The position numbers and the translations under genes are program-made. From assembly GCA_036560485.1 (NCBI GenBank), contig DATBRC010000030.1, positions 80,854 through 144,853 on the forward strand: DNA of 64,000 bases, read 5' to 3'. A model generated the notes under the pieces. The model ran no database searches. It had not been told where the DNA came from and saw only the letters and a list, made by a program, of their open reading frames with translations. The DNA comes from DATBRC01 sp036560485. GTDB lineage: Bacteria > Pseudomonadota > Gammaproteobacteria > Burkholderiales > Burkholderiaceae_D. Of this stretch, positions 17,258 through 33,042 are shown piece after piece (within the stretch, counting starts at the first letter, position 1; each line of letters opens with the position of its first letter).

Positions 17258-17675
17258 ATTGGTCGAACATTCACGCAGTTATCGAATAGAAATTCCATGC
17301 GTAGAACACGCAGCATGATTTCATAAAAACGCTAGACGTAAATTATTCTTTCCTCGTTGCCTGCAGCAATCATTCTTGTATTCAAAATTCACGTCACGCA
17401 TCTATCCTGATAGAAAAATTTCTTGTTGTTACGCAGGACTGCACTTCATCGAAATTTTCTCTAGTCTTTACGCTCAATCAATTGATGAATTGATGAACAG
17501 CCGCAACACGGTGATGATTTTTTGTTGCACCCATTGAACCTTGCGTTAGCGCCACGATCTTAAAACAGGATTTGATTTATATCATGAAGGGGGAACATTG
17601 TGCCGACACAACAAGTGGAGTGCAAGCATGGTTTGTTGCATTCTTGGATTGCAATGGGCCACAGAGTAAATTCTT
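17258..17675. other. 418-base gap upstream of the signalling genes; FNR-like box
   Basis: This stretch is AT-rich and carries no convincing gene. It holds a sequence close to the FNR/CRP-type half-sites, TTGAT-TTAT-ATCAT at 17572-17585, about 90 bases before the start of the GGDEF/EAL gene, and a repeated TTGATGAATTGATGAA-like run near 17480-17495. A 31-codon frame from the ATG at 17584 ends across the start codon of the next gene but has no ribosome-binding site, so I do not call it. I cannot fix a promoter within the region. Confidence 0.5.
17572..17585. promoter_or_regulatory. FNR-like operator candidate (TTGAT-N4-ATCAT)
   Basis: Nine of ten defined positions match the FNR/ANR consensus TTGAT-N4-ATCAA. 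Its place upstream of a c-di-GMP/histidine kinase pair would link these genes to oxygen supply. Single short matches arise by chance, so this is only a candidate. Confidence 0.35.
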
Positions 17676-19895
17676 ATGAAAAAGACTGAAGTAGCCCTAC
17701 CTCAAGACGATGAGGTTAGAGTGCTGCTCGTCAACGACGATCCGGGAACGCTGTTCGCATTGCATACCATTCTGACTGATCTGGATGCTTCTATCGAAAC
17801 GGCTGTTTCAGGAGAAGACGCGCTGCAGCGGCTTCTTAAACGGGATTTTTCAATCATCATCCTCGATGTAAAAATGAATGGCATGGATGGTTTTGAAACC
17901 GCACGCTTGATTCGGCAGCGGCCACGTTCAAAATATACACCGATCATTTTTCTCACATCGCATCGTTCCACTGACCTTGATCGTGCCACTGGCTATGAAT
18001 TGGGTGCAGTCGATTATTTGTTCATGCCTGTGGCGCCGGAAGTGCTGAAATCCAAGGCGCAAGTCTTTATTGATATCGCCAGAAAAAATAATCGACGAGC
18101 CCCACCGGCAGTTGAGCTGGAAAATTTGAATCAAGCGTTGCGGCAAGAGCTGGAACATATGATCCAGCTGAATGGCGTGTTGCAATCAGAAATTGCAGCA
18201 TTCCGGAATGGCGATAATGTTTCACTCAGCGGCGTGGTTGAGCGCCTGATTATTCAACATGCAGGAGATTATGTTGCATTACTTGATGCAGATTTTCGCT
18301 GGGTTTTTGCCAGTCCTGCATATCAGTCGGAATTCGGCACGGTGGTTCAGGTAGGGACAACCTATTTCGATATTATCCATGTCGACGATCGTGCACAGAT
18401 GCATGCAAGTTTTCGCAAAATGATCGAAGACGACACGTCCACGCGCGTGCAGTACCGTGTGCAGATGCCGGACCGCGGCGAGCGTTATTTTGAATCCGAT
18501 ACCAGCCTGATTCACGACGCCTCCGGCAAGATTGAACAAGTGCTGACGGTGTCGCGCGATATCACCGAGCGCAAGGAAATGGAAGCCTATATCCTGCATC
18601 AGTCGTTCCATGATGCATTGACCGGCTTGCCGAATCGTTTGCTGCTGGAAGACCGTATGCGGCAGGCGACTGCAGGCCGCCAGCGTGCTCCGGTGGCGGT
18701 ATTGTTTATCGATCTCGACCGTTTCAAGGATGTGAATGACACGCTTGGTCATGCGGCCGGCGATCGTCTGTTGCAGGAAGTGGCCGAGCGGCTTGGAAAG
18801 TGCGTGCGTGACGGCGATACCGTTGCACGCCTCAGCGGCGATGAATTTGTGGTGTTGCTTGCCGGTCTTCAAGACATACAGGATGCTGCACTGGTCGCCA
18901 ACAAAATCGTTGCAACGGTGTCGGAGCCTTGCCAGATCGGCGGCAAGGAATTGCGCGTATCGCCCAGTATCGGCATTGCGATATTTCCGGATGACGGCCA
19001 GAACATCGATGAGCTTTTGCGCAACGCAGATACCGCGATGTACCACGCCAAGCAGGACGGGCGCAGCCGGTTTTCCTTTTTTGCCGAGCGCATGAACGAA
19101 GCGGCCACGCAGCGGCTGGTTGTCGGCGGTGCATTGCAGCGTGCGATTGCTCACGACGAATTCGTCTTGCATTACCAGCCGAAGGTCAGCGCAAGCAGTG
19201 GCGAAATTTGCGGATTCGAGGCGCTGATCCGCTGGCCACAGGGCGACGGCACCTGGATACCGCCGAGTCATTTTATTCCGATTGCAGAAGAGACCGGCCG
19301 TATCGAGCCGATCGGCAAGTGGGCAATGCGTGAAGCAGCGATGCAGGCGCAGCGCTGGCTCAACGACGGTTCGGGCGGCAAGCCGATTGCGGTCAATGTA
19401 TCGGCGCAACAATTCCGCCGCGATAGTGTCGCGCAATATGTTGAAACCGTTTTGCGCGAAACCGGTATTCCGCCAGACATGCTTGAAACCGAACTCACTG
19501 AATCAGCGGTCATGACCGATCCGGTCAAGGCGATCCAGGTGTTGCATCAAATCCGTGATTTGGGTGTGCATATTTCAATCGATGATTTTGGCACTGGCTA
19601 TTCTTCGCTTGCCTATCTCAAACGTTTCCCATTGAATAAACTCAAGATCGATACGGCCTTCGTACGCGATATCGCGACCGATCCGGAAGATGCTGCGATC
19701 GTGTTGGCCATCATTACGTTGGCGCACACGTTGAACTTGACTGTGATTGCCGAAGGTGTGGAAACGGCGGAGCAGATGGCATTTTTAATCGAGCATGGTT
19801 GCGACGAAATGCAAGGCAACTATTTCAGCAAGCCGGTATCGGCTGATGATGCGTTGCACTTACTGAGATGCGGGCGCTTTAGTCTCGCACATTGA
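17676..19895 (+). CDS. Response regulator with PAS, GGDEF and EAL domains (c-di-GMP turnover)
   Basis: A soluble 739-residue protein. An N-terminal receiver (about 14-130) has its phosphoacceptor Asp64 in IIILDVKMNGMDG. A PAS domain (about 190-305) ends in DITERKEME. The GGDEF domain (about 315-475) has GLPNRLLLEDR, FIDLDRFKDVND and the signature SGDEF at 387-391, so the first Gly is Ser; cyclase activity is therefore possible but not assured. The EAL domain (about 490-739) is intact, with EAL at 515-517, NVSAQQF, ELTES, DDFGTGYSS and EGVET, so c-di-GMP phosphodiesterase activity is likely. It lies 26 bases before the poly-HAMP kinase, which probably phosphorylates it. Confidence 0.93.
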   Translation: MKKTEVALPQDDEVRVLLVNDDPGTLFALHTILTDLDASIETAVSGEDALQRLLKRDFSIIILDVKMNGMDGFETARLIRQRPRSKYTPIIFLTSHRSTDLDRATGYELGAVDYLFMPVAPEVLKSKAQVFIDIARKNNRRAPPAVELENLNQALRQELEHMIQLNGVLQSEIAAFRNGDNVSLSGVVERLIIQHAGDYVALLDADFRWVFASPAYQSEFGTVVQVGTTYFDIIHVDDRAQMHASFRKMIEDDTSTRVQYRVQMPDRGERYFESDTSLIHDASGKIEQVLTVSRDITERKEMEAYILHQSFHDALTGLPNRLLLEDRMRQATAGRQRAPVAVLFIDLDRFKDVNDTLGHAAGDRLLQEVAERLGKCVRDGDTVARLSGDEFVVLLAGLQDIQDAALVANKIVATVSEPCQIGGKELRVSPSIGIAIFPDDGQNIDELLRNADTAMYHAKQDGRSRFSFFAERMNEAATQRLVVGGALQRAIAHDEFVLHYQPKVSASSGEICGFEALIRWPQGDGTWIPPSHFIPIAEETGRIEPIGKWAMREAAMQAQRWLNDGSGGKPIAVNVSAQQFRRDSVAQYVETVLRETGIPPDMLETELTESAVMTDPVKAIQVLHQIRDLGVHISIDDFGTGYSSLAYLKRFPLNKLKIDTAFVRDIATDPEDAAIVLAIITLAHTLNLTVIAEGVETAEQMAFLIEHGCDEMQGNYFSKPVSADDALHLLRCGRFSLAH

Positions 19896-19921
19896 GACCT
19901 GTAATGTAAAAGGAGACCAGC

Positions 19922-26509
<6,588 letters not shown>

Positions 26510-26555
26510 TGCAATGATATGGATGAGCGATTTATGCGCTCGGGTATTCTGAAAT

Positions 26556-27410
26556 TTATCTAAGCGCATAATCCAGTGCAATCCCGCCAAACACTGCAGC
26601 ACCCAGCCAATTGTTATGCCGGAATGCCGCGAAGCAGCGCATCCGATCACGGTTGCGGATGAGTTGGTAGTGATAGATCGAACAAGCACCTGCAATCAGC
26701 AAGCCGGCAACAAACCATGTGCGCAAGCCATACTGCCAGCCAATAGTCAGTATGATGGAAAATGACAATGCATAGCACAGCATCACCGCCAATACATCGT
26801 AGCGTCCGAAAGTGATTGCCGATGTCTTGATGCCGATCTTCAAATCGTCATCGCGGTCCACCATCGCATATTCGGTATCGTAGGCAATTGCCCAAAAAAT
26901 ATTGGCAATTAACAGCCACCATGCAGCTGCCGGCACGGTTCCCTGGACAGCAGCGAAAGCCATCGGGATGCCGAAACCGAAAGCGATGCCTAGATATGCT
27001 TGAGGAATCGCGAAAAATCGTTTGAAATACGGATAGCTCGCGGCAATGATGACGGCCGCGACTGACAATTGCTTGGTCAATCTATTGAGCGGCAAAATCA
27101 GCGCGAATGCAGTCAGTGCCAGCACAGCCGCGATCATTACTGCTTCCCATGCATGAATTTTTCCGCTGGTGAGAGGGCGTTCGGCGGTACGCTTGACGTG
27201 CTTGTCGATATCGCGGTCGGCAAAATCGTTGATCGCGCAACCGGCAGAGCGCATCAGCACCGTGCCGAGCGTGAAGATCAATACTAATGTCCCATCCGGT
27301 TTGCCATTGGAGGCCAGCCATAGCGCATTCAGCGTCGGCCATAGCAACAGCAGGATGCCGATCGGTTTGTCGAGGCGGATCAGGCGGAGGTAGAGTTGCA
27401 GTCGATTCAT
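26556..27410 (-). CDS. ubiA: 4-hydroxybenzoate octaprenyltransferase
   Basis: UbiA attaches the polyprenyl tail to 4-hydroxybenzoate in ubiquinone synthesis, in the inner membrane. The first Asp-rich motif is NDFADRDIDKHVKRTAERPL and the second is YDTEYAMVDRDDDLKIGIKT. About eight hydrophobic segments follow the N-terminal LIRLDKPIGILLLLWPT. The ATG at 27410 gives 284 residues, close to family length; the frame also allows 27449, which would add 13 residues. Neither start has a strong ribosome-binding site. It is convergent with the poly-HAMP kinase gene, with 46 bases between the stop codons. ubiC is not adjacent. Confidence 0.95.
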   Translation of the reverse strand: MNRLQLYLRLIRLDKPIGILLLLWPTLNALWLASNGKPDGTLVLIFTLGTVLMRSAGCAINDFADRDIDKHVKRTAERPLTSGKIHAWEAVMIAAVLALTAFALILPLNRLTKQLSVAAVIIAASYPYFKRFFAIPQAYLGIAFGFGIPMAFAAVQGTVPAAAWWLLIANIFWAIAYDTEYAMVDRDDDLKIGIKTSAITFGRYDVLAVMLCYALSFSIILTIGWQYGLRTWFVAGLLIAGACSIYHYQLIRNRDRMRCFAAFRHNNWLGAAVFGGIALDYALR

Positions 27411-27462
27411 TTTTTTAGCAGCGTTGCCGCAGAATTTATGTTCAATCATTTCTGGAGTATGT

Positions 27463-27543
27463 GTCGTCCCAGCGAACGCTGGGATCCAGCGGCTTTTATT
27501 GTATTCAAAAACGACACTGGGTCCCAGTTTTCACTGGGACGAC
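27463..27543. repeat. Dispersed VPANAGIQ-type repeat between oxyR and ubiA
   Basis: Outer inverted arms GTCGTCCCAG (27463-27472) and CTGGGACGAC (27534-27543) enclose an inner palindrome around TCCCAGCGAACGCTGGGA and a CTGGGTCCCAG-like hairpin. Translating it gives the peptide VPANAGIQ, which recurs as small spurious proteins in many proteobacterial annotations because the repeat is common. It may serve as a processing or termination structure for oxyR or ubiA messages. Confidence 0.7.
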
Positions 27544-27570
27544 AAGGCGTTATTGGCCATTGATGCCAAA

Positions 27571-28518
27571 TCAGCCTTCCACAATTTCAGCATCACGCAA
27601 CATCGTCACGCCGTGCAAGTCACACGACAACACTGCTTGCCGCACCGCTTCAATCGCTGCGTGCCGCGTAAAGCTTTTGCGCCATGCGATCACAACACGG
27701 CGCGAAGGTGCCGGTTGTGCAAATGGCAGATAGCGCAACATGCCATCCTTGGCTTGCATGTCGGGCACTGATGCTTGCGGCAGTACCGTGATGCCGATGC
27801 CGGATGCGACCATGTGCCGGATCGTTTCCAGTGAAGAGCCTTCGAACGTGCGCGCGATGCCATCGCCTGTGGTGGAAAAGCGCGACATCTCGGGACAGAC
27901 TTCCAGCACCTGATCGCGGAAGCAATGGCCACTGCCGAGCAACAGCATGGTCTCCGATTTCAAATCTTGCGCGGTGATATTGGCACGCTTGGCCCACGCA
28001 TGGTGCTTGGGCAGCGCGACGACGAAGGGTTCATCATACAAAGGCTGCACCATCAAGCTATGTTCAGGGAATGGCAGTGCCATGATGGCCGCATCCAGCT
28101 CGCCCTGACGCAGCAATTCGAGCAGGCGCACCGTAAAATTTTCCTGCAACACAAGCGGCATTTGCGGCACTTGCTCGATCATCGTCTTGACCAGTTGCGG
28201 CAGCAGGTAAGGGCCAATCGTGTAAATAATGCCAAGCCGGAACGGGCCGGTCAGCGGATCCTTGTTTTGCTTGGCGATTTCCTTGATCGCGGCAGTTTGT
28301 TCAAGCGCACGCTCTGCTTGCGCGACGATCTGTGCGCCCAGCGGCGTCATCGAGATTTCTGTGCCGCCGCGTTCGAAAATGATCACGCCGAGCTCGTCTT
28401 CCAGCTTCTTGATGGCGACCGATAAAGTCGGTTGCGCGACATAGCACGCTTCAGCTGCATGGCCGAAGTGTTTATGGCGGGATACGGCGACGATGTATTT
28501 GAGTTCTGTAAGTGTCAT
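27571..28518 (-). CDS. oxyR: Hydrogen peroxide-inducible regulator OxyR (LysR family)
   Basis: A LysR-type activator of peroxide defence genes. The N-terminal winged helix-turn-helix covers residues 1-60 (FGHAAEACYVAQPTLSVAIK). The regulatory domain carries the two redox cysteines, Cys199 in GSGHCFRDQ and Cys208 in LEVCPE, which form the activating disulfide; this spacing is diagnostic of OxyR. At 315 residues it is of normal length. It lies 31 bases downstream of recG on the same strand, so the two may be co-transcribed. The gpx and peroxiredoxin genes elsewhere in the window are plausible targets, but I did not find clear OxyR sites. Confidence 0.95.
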   Translation of the reverse strand: MTLTELKYIVAVSRHKHFGHAAEACYVAQPTLSVAIKKLEDELGVIIFERGGTEISMTPLGAQIVAQAERALEQTAAIKEIAKQNKDPLTGPFRLGIIYTIGPYLLPQLVKTMIEQVPQMPLVLQENFTVRLLELLRQGELDAAIMALPFPEHSLMVQPLYDEPFVVALPKHHAWAKRANITAQDLKSETMLLLGSGHCFRDQVLEVCPEMSRFSTTGDGIARTFEGSSLETIRHMVASGIGITVLPQASVPDMQAKDGMLRYLPFAQPAPSRRVVIAWRKSFTRHAAIEAVRQAVLSCDLHGVTMLRDAEIVEG

Positions 28519-28549
28519 ATCGCTATCTTCGCATATTCTGTAACAATGC

Positions 28550-30664
28550 CTAAACTTTCAAGAAATCTTCCCGTAGTCCAAGCCATCGTGCAAGATGGGC
28601 TGCCACGGTAGCCGGATCGTCGCGCAACAAGGTCTGTGCCACATTGCGTGCGCGATCCACTAACCACTGATCCGTTTCCAGATCGGCAAAACGCAATAGT
28701 GCCTGCCCCGATTGGCGTGCGCCGAGAAATTCGCCCGGACCGCGTATCTGCAAATCCTTGCGCGCGATTTCAAATCCGTCTATCGTCTCGCGCATGGTCA
28801 TCAGCCGCTGTTTTGCAGTGAGGCCTAGCGGACTCTGATACAGCAACAAGCACACGCTCGCTGCAGAACCGCGCCCAACGCGTCCGCGTAACTGATGCAA
28901 TTGCGACAGGCCGAAACGTTCCGCATGTTCAATCACCATCAACGATGCATTCGGCACATCGACGCCGACTTCGATGACCGTGGTGGCAACCAGCACATGG
29001 ATTTCGCCGCGTGTGAAGGCATCCATCGTTTCCTGCTTCTCGGCTTGTTTCAGGCGGCCATGCACCAGGCCGATTTGCAAGTCGGGCAGCGCTTCCATCA
29101 ACGCCATATGCGTATCGGTCGCGGTTTGCAATTGCAAGGCTTCGGACTCTTCAATCAGCGGGCATACCCAATAGACTTGACGGCCTTCCAGCGCCGCCGC
29201 ATGCACGCGCTCGATCACTTCGTCGCGCCGGTTCTGGTCGACGATGCGCGTGACGATTGGTGTGCGGCCGGGCGGCAATTCATCGATGACTGACACTTCC
29301 AGATCGGCGTAGTAAGTCATCGCCAGTGTGCGCGGGATCGGTGTGGCCGACATCATCAGCTGGTGCGGTACCGATGGTTTGCTTTTCAATGTGGTGGTGG
29401 TCGCATTGGCCACATTCATGCCTTTGTTGCGCAACGTCAAGCGTTGTGCGACGCCGAAGCGATGCTGTTCATCGACGATTACCAAACCCAGCTTCGCGAA
29501 TTGCACTGATTCCTGGATCAACGCATGGGTGCCGATGATCAGTTGTGCCTCACCTGATTCAATGCGTGCCTGCGCTTCGGTTTTTTCTTTCTTTTTCAAG
29601 CTGCCGGTCAACCACGCCACGTTGACGCCGAGCGGTTCCATCCATGCTGCGATCTTGCGGAAATGTTGGTCCGCCAGAATTTCAGTTGGTGCCATCAGCA
29701 CGGCCTGATAGCCACTATCGATTGCTTGCGCAGCGGCCAATGCGGCAACCACAGTTTTGCCGCTGCCGACATCTCCTTGCAATAAGCGCTGCATCGGAAA
29801 CGATTCGCGCAAATCGGCGCGGATTTCTTTCAATACGCGTTGCTGTGCATTGGTCAATGTGAATGGCAGCGTCTTCAAGAAAGCATCGGATAGTTTGCCG
29901 ATCACCGGCAGTGCAGTCGCGCCTTTTGCACGCCGTGCGATTTGCGCGCGCTTCAACGATAACTGTTGCGCCAGCAGCTCATCAAACTTCATGCGTACCC
30001 AGGCCGGATGAGAACGGTCGATTAATGCGTGCTCATCGACTTCCGCCGGCGGATTGTGCAGCAGCCGTACCGCTTGTTCGAACGGCCATAAATCGAGCGA
30101 TACGCGCAGCGGCTCCGTCAGCGTATCGCGCCAATCGACCCGCTTCATCGCATCGGCAATCGCCTTGCGCAGAAATGTTTGTGACAAGCCTTCACCGGCC
30201 GGATAGACCGGCGTCAATGCGGTCGGCAGCGGCGCGCCTTCCACAATCACCTTGTAAAATGGATGCACCATCTCGGGACCGAAAAATCCATGCCGCACTT
30301 CGCCGCGAGCGCGCACCCGTGTTCCTTCGGCCAATTGTTTGGTCTGGCTACCGTAAAAATTCAGGAAGCGCATCACCAGCTGACTGGTGTCATCGGCAAT
30401 CGTGACAACCAATTGCCTGCGTGGACGGAATTGCACTTCGCATGAAGTCACTACACCTTCGACTTGTACCGAACCGCCCATCATGAAACCGGCTGCGCGG
30501 ATGTCGACTACTTGCGTTTCATCCTCATAGCGCATTGGCAAATGCAGCACCAGATCCATATCGGTGTGCAAGCCCAACTTGGCGAGTTTGTCCGCGCTCT
30601 TGCTGGCAGCAGAGACAGGCGTTTTCGTTGCAGATTTGGCAGGCTTTCGCTTGGGTGCAGGCAT
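28550..30664 (-). CDS. recG: ATP-dependent DNA helicase RecG
   Basis: RecG reverses stalled forks and branch-migrates Holliday junctions. The N-terminal wedge domain with an OB fold spans about residues 50-180. The helicase core has Walker A GDVGSGKTVVA, the DEQH box IVDEQHRFGVAQR and motif III MSATPIPRTLA. The C-terminal helicase half includes TTVIEVGVDVPNA and QLRGRVGRG. The TRG-type end GEFLGARQSGQ is also present. The protein is 704 residues, with a lysine-rich N-terminal extension of about 25 residues. It is divergent from queA across 131 bases. Confidence 0.96.
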   Translation of the reverse strand: MPAPKRKPAKSATKTPVSAASKSADKLAKLGLHTDMDLVLHLPMRYEDETQVVDIRAAGFMMGGSVQVEGVVTSCEVQFRPRRQLVVTIADDTSQLVMRFLNFYGSQTKQLAEGTRVRARGEVRHGFFGPEMVHPFYKVIVEGAPLPTALTPVYPAGEGLSQTFLRKAIADAMKRVDWRDTLTEPLRVSLDLWPFEQAVRLLHNPPAEVDEHALIDRSHPAWVRMKFDELLAQQLSLKRAQIARRAKGATALPVIGKLSDAFLKTLPFTLTNAQQRVLKEIRADLRESFPMQRLLQGDVGSGKTVVAALAAAQAIDSGYQAVLMAPTEILADQHFRKIAAWMEPLGVNVAWLTGSLKKKEKTEAQARIESGEAQLIIGTHALIQESVQFAKLGLVIVDEQHRFGVAQRLTLRNKGMNVANATTTTLKSKPSVPHQLMMSATPIPRTLAMTYYADLEVSVIDELPPGRTPIVTRIVDQNRRDEVIERVHAAALEGRQVYWVCPLIEESEALQLQTATDTHMALMEALPDLQIGLVHGRLKQAEKQETMDAFTRGEIHVLVATTVIEVGVDVPNASLMVIEHAERFGLSQLHQLRGRVGRGSAASVCLLLYQSPLGLTAKQRLMTMRETIDGFEIARKDLQIRGPGEFLGARQSGQALLRFADLETDQWLVDRARNVAQTLLRDDPATVAAHLARWLGLREDFLKV

Positions 30665-30795
30665 TAGGGGGTAAATTGAGCAGTAGAGCGTAAAATAGCG
30701 GGTTTGTTAAACGAAACAGCCGCGAAAAATGTGAATGCTATTTATTGTATGGCAAATCCACTTTAACGCGTGCCTGAGGCACATAGACCAGACGC

Positions 30796-31821
30796 ATGTA
30801 TTCACTCTCCGATTTCGACTTCGATCTTCCGCAACAATTGATCGCCCAGACGCCATTGCCGCAGCGCAGTGCCTCGCGTTTGTTGCATGTCGATGGCACG
30901 ACCTTTATCGATCGCCAGTTTACCGATATCGTCGATCTACTGACGCCAGGCGATTTGCTGGTCTTTAACAACACGCGTGTGCTGAAGGCGCGTTTTCACG
31001 GCGTCAAGGCGACCGGCGGCAAAGTCGAGATGTTGATTGAACGTGTGCTGGACAATCGCACCGTGCATGCGCAAATCCGTGCGTCCAAATCACCGCTGCC
31101 TGGCTCGATGATTCGTCTGGCGGATGCGTTTGACGTGACGGTAGGCGAGCGTGCGGGCGAATTTTTCACCTTGCAATTCCCATCCGACGTTTTTGAATTG
31201 ATTGAAGCGCATGGCCGTTTGCCATTGCCGCCGTATATCGACCATGCGGCCGATGCTTTCGACGAACAGCGCTATCAAACTGTCTATGCGCAGACACCGG
31301 GCGCAGTTGCTGCGCCGACTGCCGGTCTGCATTTCGACCAGGCTTTGCTCGATCGCTTGCGTGACAAGGGTGTGCAATGTGTGTTCGTGACCTTGCATGT
31401 CGGCGCGGGAACATTCCAACCGGTGCGCGTCGAGAATCTGACCGAGCACCATATGCATAGCGAGTGGTATACGATTTCGCAAGCGACGGTCGCTGCCGTG
31501 CAAGCGACAAAAACTGCGGGCCGTGCGGTGGTCGCGGTCGGCACTACCAGCTTGCGCGCGCTGGAATCGGCATCGCAAACCGGCACACTGCAAGCAGGAA
31601 GCGCCGACACGCGTTTGTTCATCACGCCCGGCTACCAATTCAAAACAGTTGACCGACTGATTACCAACTTTCATTTGCCGAAATCGACCTTGCTGATGCT
31701 GGTGTCAGCCTTCGCTGGTTATCCAACCATCCGTGCCGCTTACGCGCATGCCATTCAACAACAATATCGCTTTTTCAGTTATGGTGATGCGATGCTACTG
31801 ACTAGAACACAAGATGCTTAA
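30796..31821 (+). CDS. queA: S-adenosylmethionine:tRNA ribosyltransferase-isomerase
   Basis: QueA transfers and isomerises the ribosyl part of SAM onto preQ1-modified tRNA to make epoxyqueuosine. Family motifs seen are FDFDLPQQLIAQTP, DLLVFNNTRVLKARFHG, APTAGLHFD, HVGAGTFQPVR and NFHLPKSTLLMLVSAF. At 341 residues it is full length. It overlaps the start of tgt by eight bases, consistent with coupled synthesis of the two queuosine enzymes. Confidence 0.97.
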   Translation: MYSLSDFDFDLPQQLIAQTPLPQRSASRLLHVDGTTFIDRQFTDIVDLLTPGDLLVFNNTRVLKARFHGVKATGGKVEMLIERVLDNRTVHAQIRASKSPLPGSMIRLADAFDVTVGERAGEFFTLQFPSDVFELIEAHGRLPLPPYIDHAADAFDEQRYQTVYAQTPGAVAAPTAGLHFDQALLDRLRDKGVQCVFVTLHVGAGTFQPVRVENLTEHHMHSEWYTISQATVAAVQATKTAGRAVVAVGTTSLRALESASQTGTLQAGSADTRLFITPGYQFKTVDRLITNFHLPKSTLLMLVSAFAGYPTIRAAYAHAIQQQYRFFSYGDAMLLTRTQDA

Positions 31822-32953
31822 ATTTACATTACTGAAAACCGATGAGAGCGGCAAAACCGCAGCGCGCCGCGGCCGCATGAAACTCAATCATGGCTACGTT
31901 GAAACGCCGATCTTCATGCCGGTCGGTACCTATGGTTCGGTCAAGGCAATGTCGCCGCTGGAATTGAACGAGATCGACGCGCAAATCATTCTCGGCAATA
32001 CTTTTCACCTATGGTTACGCCCTGGCACCGACGTGCTGGAAAAATTCGGTGGTTTGCACAAGTTCATGGGTTGGGACAAACCGATCCTGACCGACTCCGG
32101 CGGGTTTCAAGTATTTTCATTGGGTGCGATGCGCAAGATTTCCGAAGAGGGTGTCAAGTTTTCATCGCCGATCAATGGCGACAAACTATTCCTGTCGCCG
32201 GAAATTTCGATGCAAATCCAGGGCAGCTTGAACTCCGACATCGTGATGCAATTCGACGAATGCACGCCGTATGAAATCGACGGCCGTCCCGCGACGCAGA
32301 AAGAAGCCGAGCAATCGATGCGTATGTCGCTGCGCTGGGGCCAGCGCTCGATCGATGAATTCAACAAGGGCGAAAATCCGAATGCGCTGTTCGGCATCGT
32401 GCAAGGCGGCATGTTCGAACACTTGCGCGATGAATCGTTGGCCGGCTTGGAAGAAATCGGTTTCCACGGCATCGCGATCGGCGGTCTGTCTGTCGGTGAA
32501 CCGAAAGAAGACATGCTGCGCATCCTGTCCCATGTCGGCCCCAAACTGCCGGCCAACAAGCCGCATTACCTGATGGGCGTCGGTACGCCGGAGGATTTGG
32601 TAGCGGGCGTCAGCAACGGCATCGACATGTTTGATTGCGTGATGCCGACGCGCAATGCCCGCAATGGCTGGATATTTACCCGTTTTGGCGATATCAAGAT
32701 CAAGAATGCGCGTTACAAAGACGACCAAAAGCCGCTGGATGAAACCTGCAGCTGTTATGCATGCAAAAACTTTTCGCGCGCTTATTTGTTCCATTTGCAT
32801 CGAGCCGGCGAGATTCTCGGCGCCCGGCTCAATACCATTCACAATCTTCACTATTATCTGCAACTGATGCGCGATATGCGTGATGCGTTGGATAACGGGC
32901 AATTTACGGCGTTTGTCCTGCGGTTTCAAGCAGAGCGGGCACGAGGTGTTTGA
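31814..32953 (+). CDS. tgt: tRNA-guanine transglycosylase
   Basis: Tgt exchanges the wobble guanine of tRNAs with GUN anticodons for preQ1. The nucleophile and base-recognition regions are visible: TDSGGFQVFS, then FDECTPYEIDGR, GIVQGGMFEHLR and AIGGLSVGEPKEDM. The catalytic Asp lies in GIDMFDCVMPTRNARNG, and the zinc site is CSCYACKNFSRAYLFHLH. At 379 residues it is standard. It starts within the last codons of queA and is followed by yajC after 89 bases. Confidence 0.97.
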   Translation: MLKFTLLKTDESGKTAARRGRMKLNHGYVETPIFMPVGTYGSVKAMSPLELNEIDAQIILGNTFHLWLRPGTDVLEKFGGLHKFMGWDKPILTDSGGFQVFSLGAMRKISEEGVKFSSPINGDKLFLSPEISMQIQGSLNSDIVMQFDECTPYEIDGRPATQKEAEQSMRMSLRWGQRSIDEFNKGENPNALFGIVQGGMFEHLRDESLAGLEEIGFHGIAIGGLSVGEPKEDMLRILSHVGPKLPANKPHYLMGVGTPEDLVAGVSNGIDMFDCVMPTRNARNGWIFTRFGDIKIKNARYKDDQKPLDETCSCYACKNFSRAYLFHLHRAGEILGARLNTIHNLHYYLQLMRDMRDALDNGQFTAFVLRFQAERARGV

Positions 32954-33042
32954 GCTTTGCCTAAGGATTACTGCAATGCAGGTAGGAAACACCGTAACCG
33001 GTGCTAAAATGCCGGGTTAATTAATTATTCATGGAGCGCTCG

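Noticed and set aside
17584..17679. A 31-codon frame that overlaps the start of the GGDEF/EAL gene by ATGA
   Set aside because: There is no ribosome-binding site, its ATG overlaps the FNR-like box, and the peptide has no recognisable features.
18279..19436. A 385-residue minus-strand frame
   Set aside because: It lies wholly antisense to the PAS, GGDEF and EAL domains, which are unambiguous; no start signal was seen.
27424..27771. Small plus-strand frames containing VPANAGIQ and similar peptides
   Set aside because: They come from a dispersed palindromic repeat and the antisense of the oxyR 3' end.
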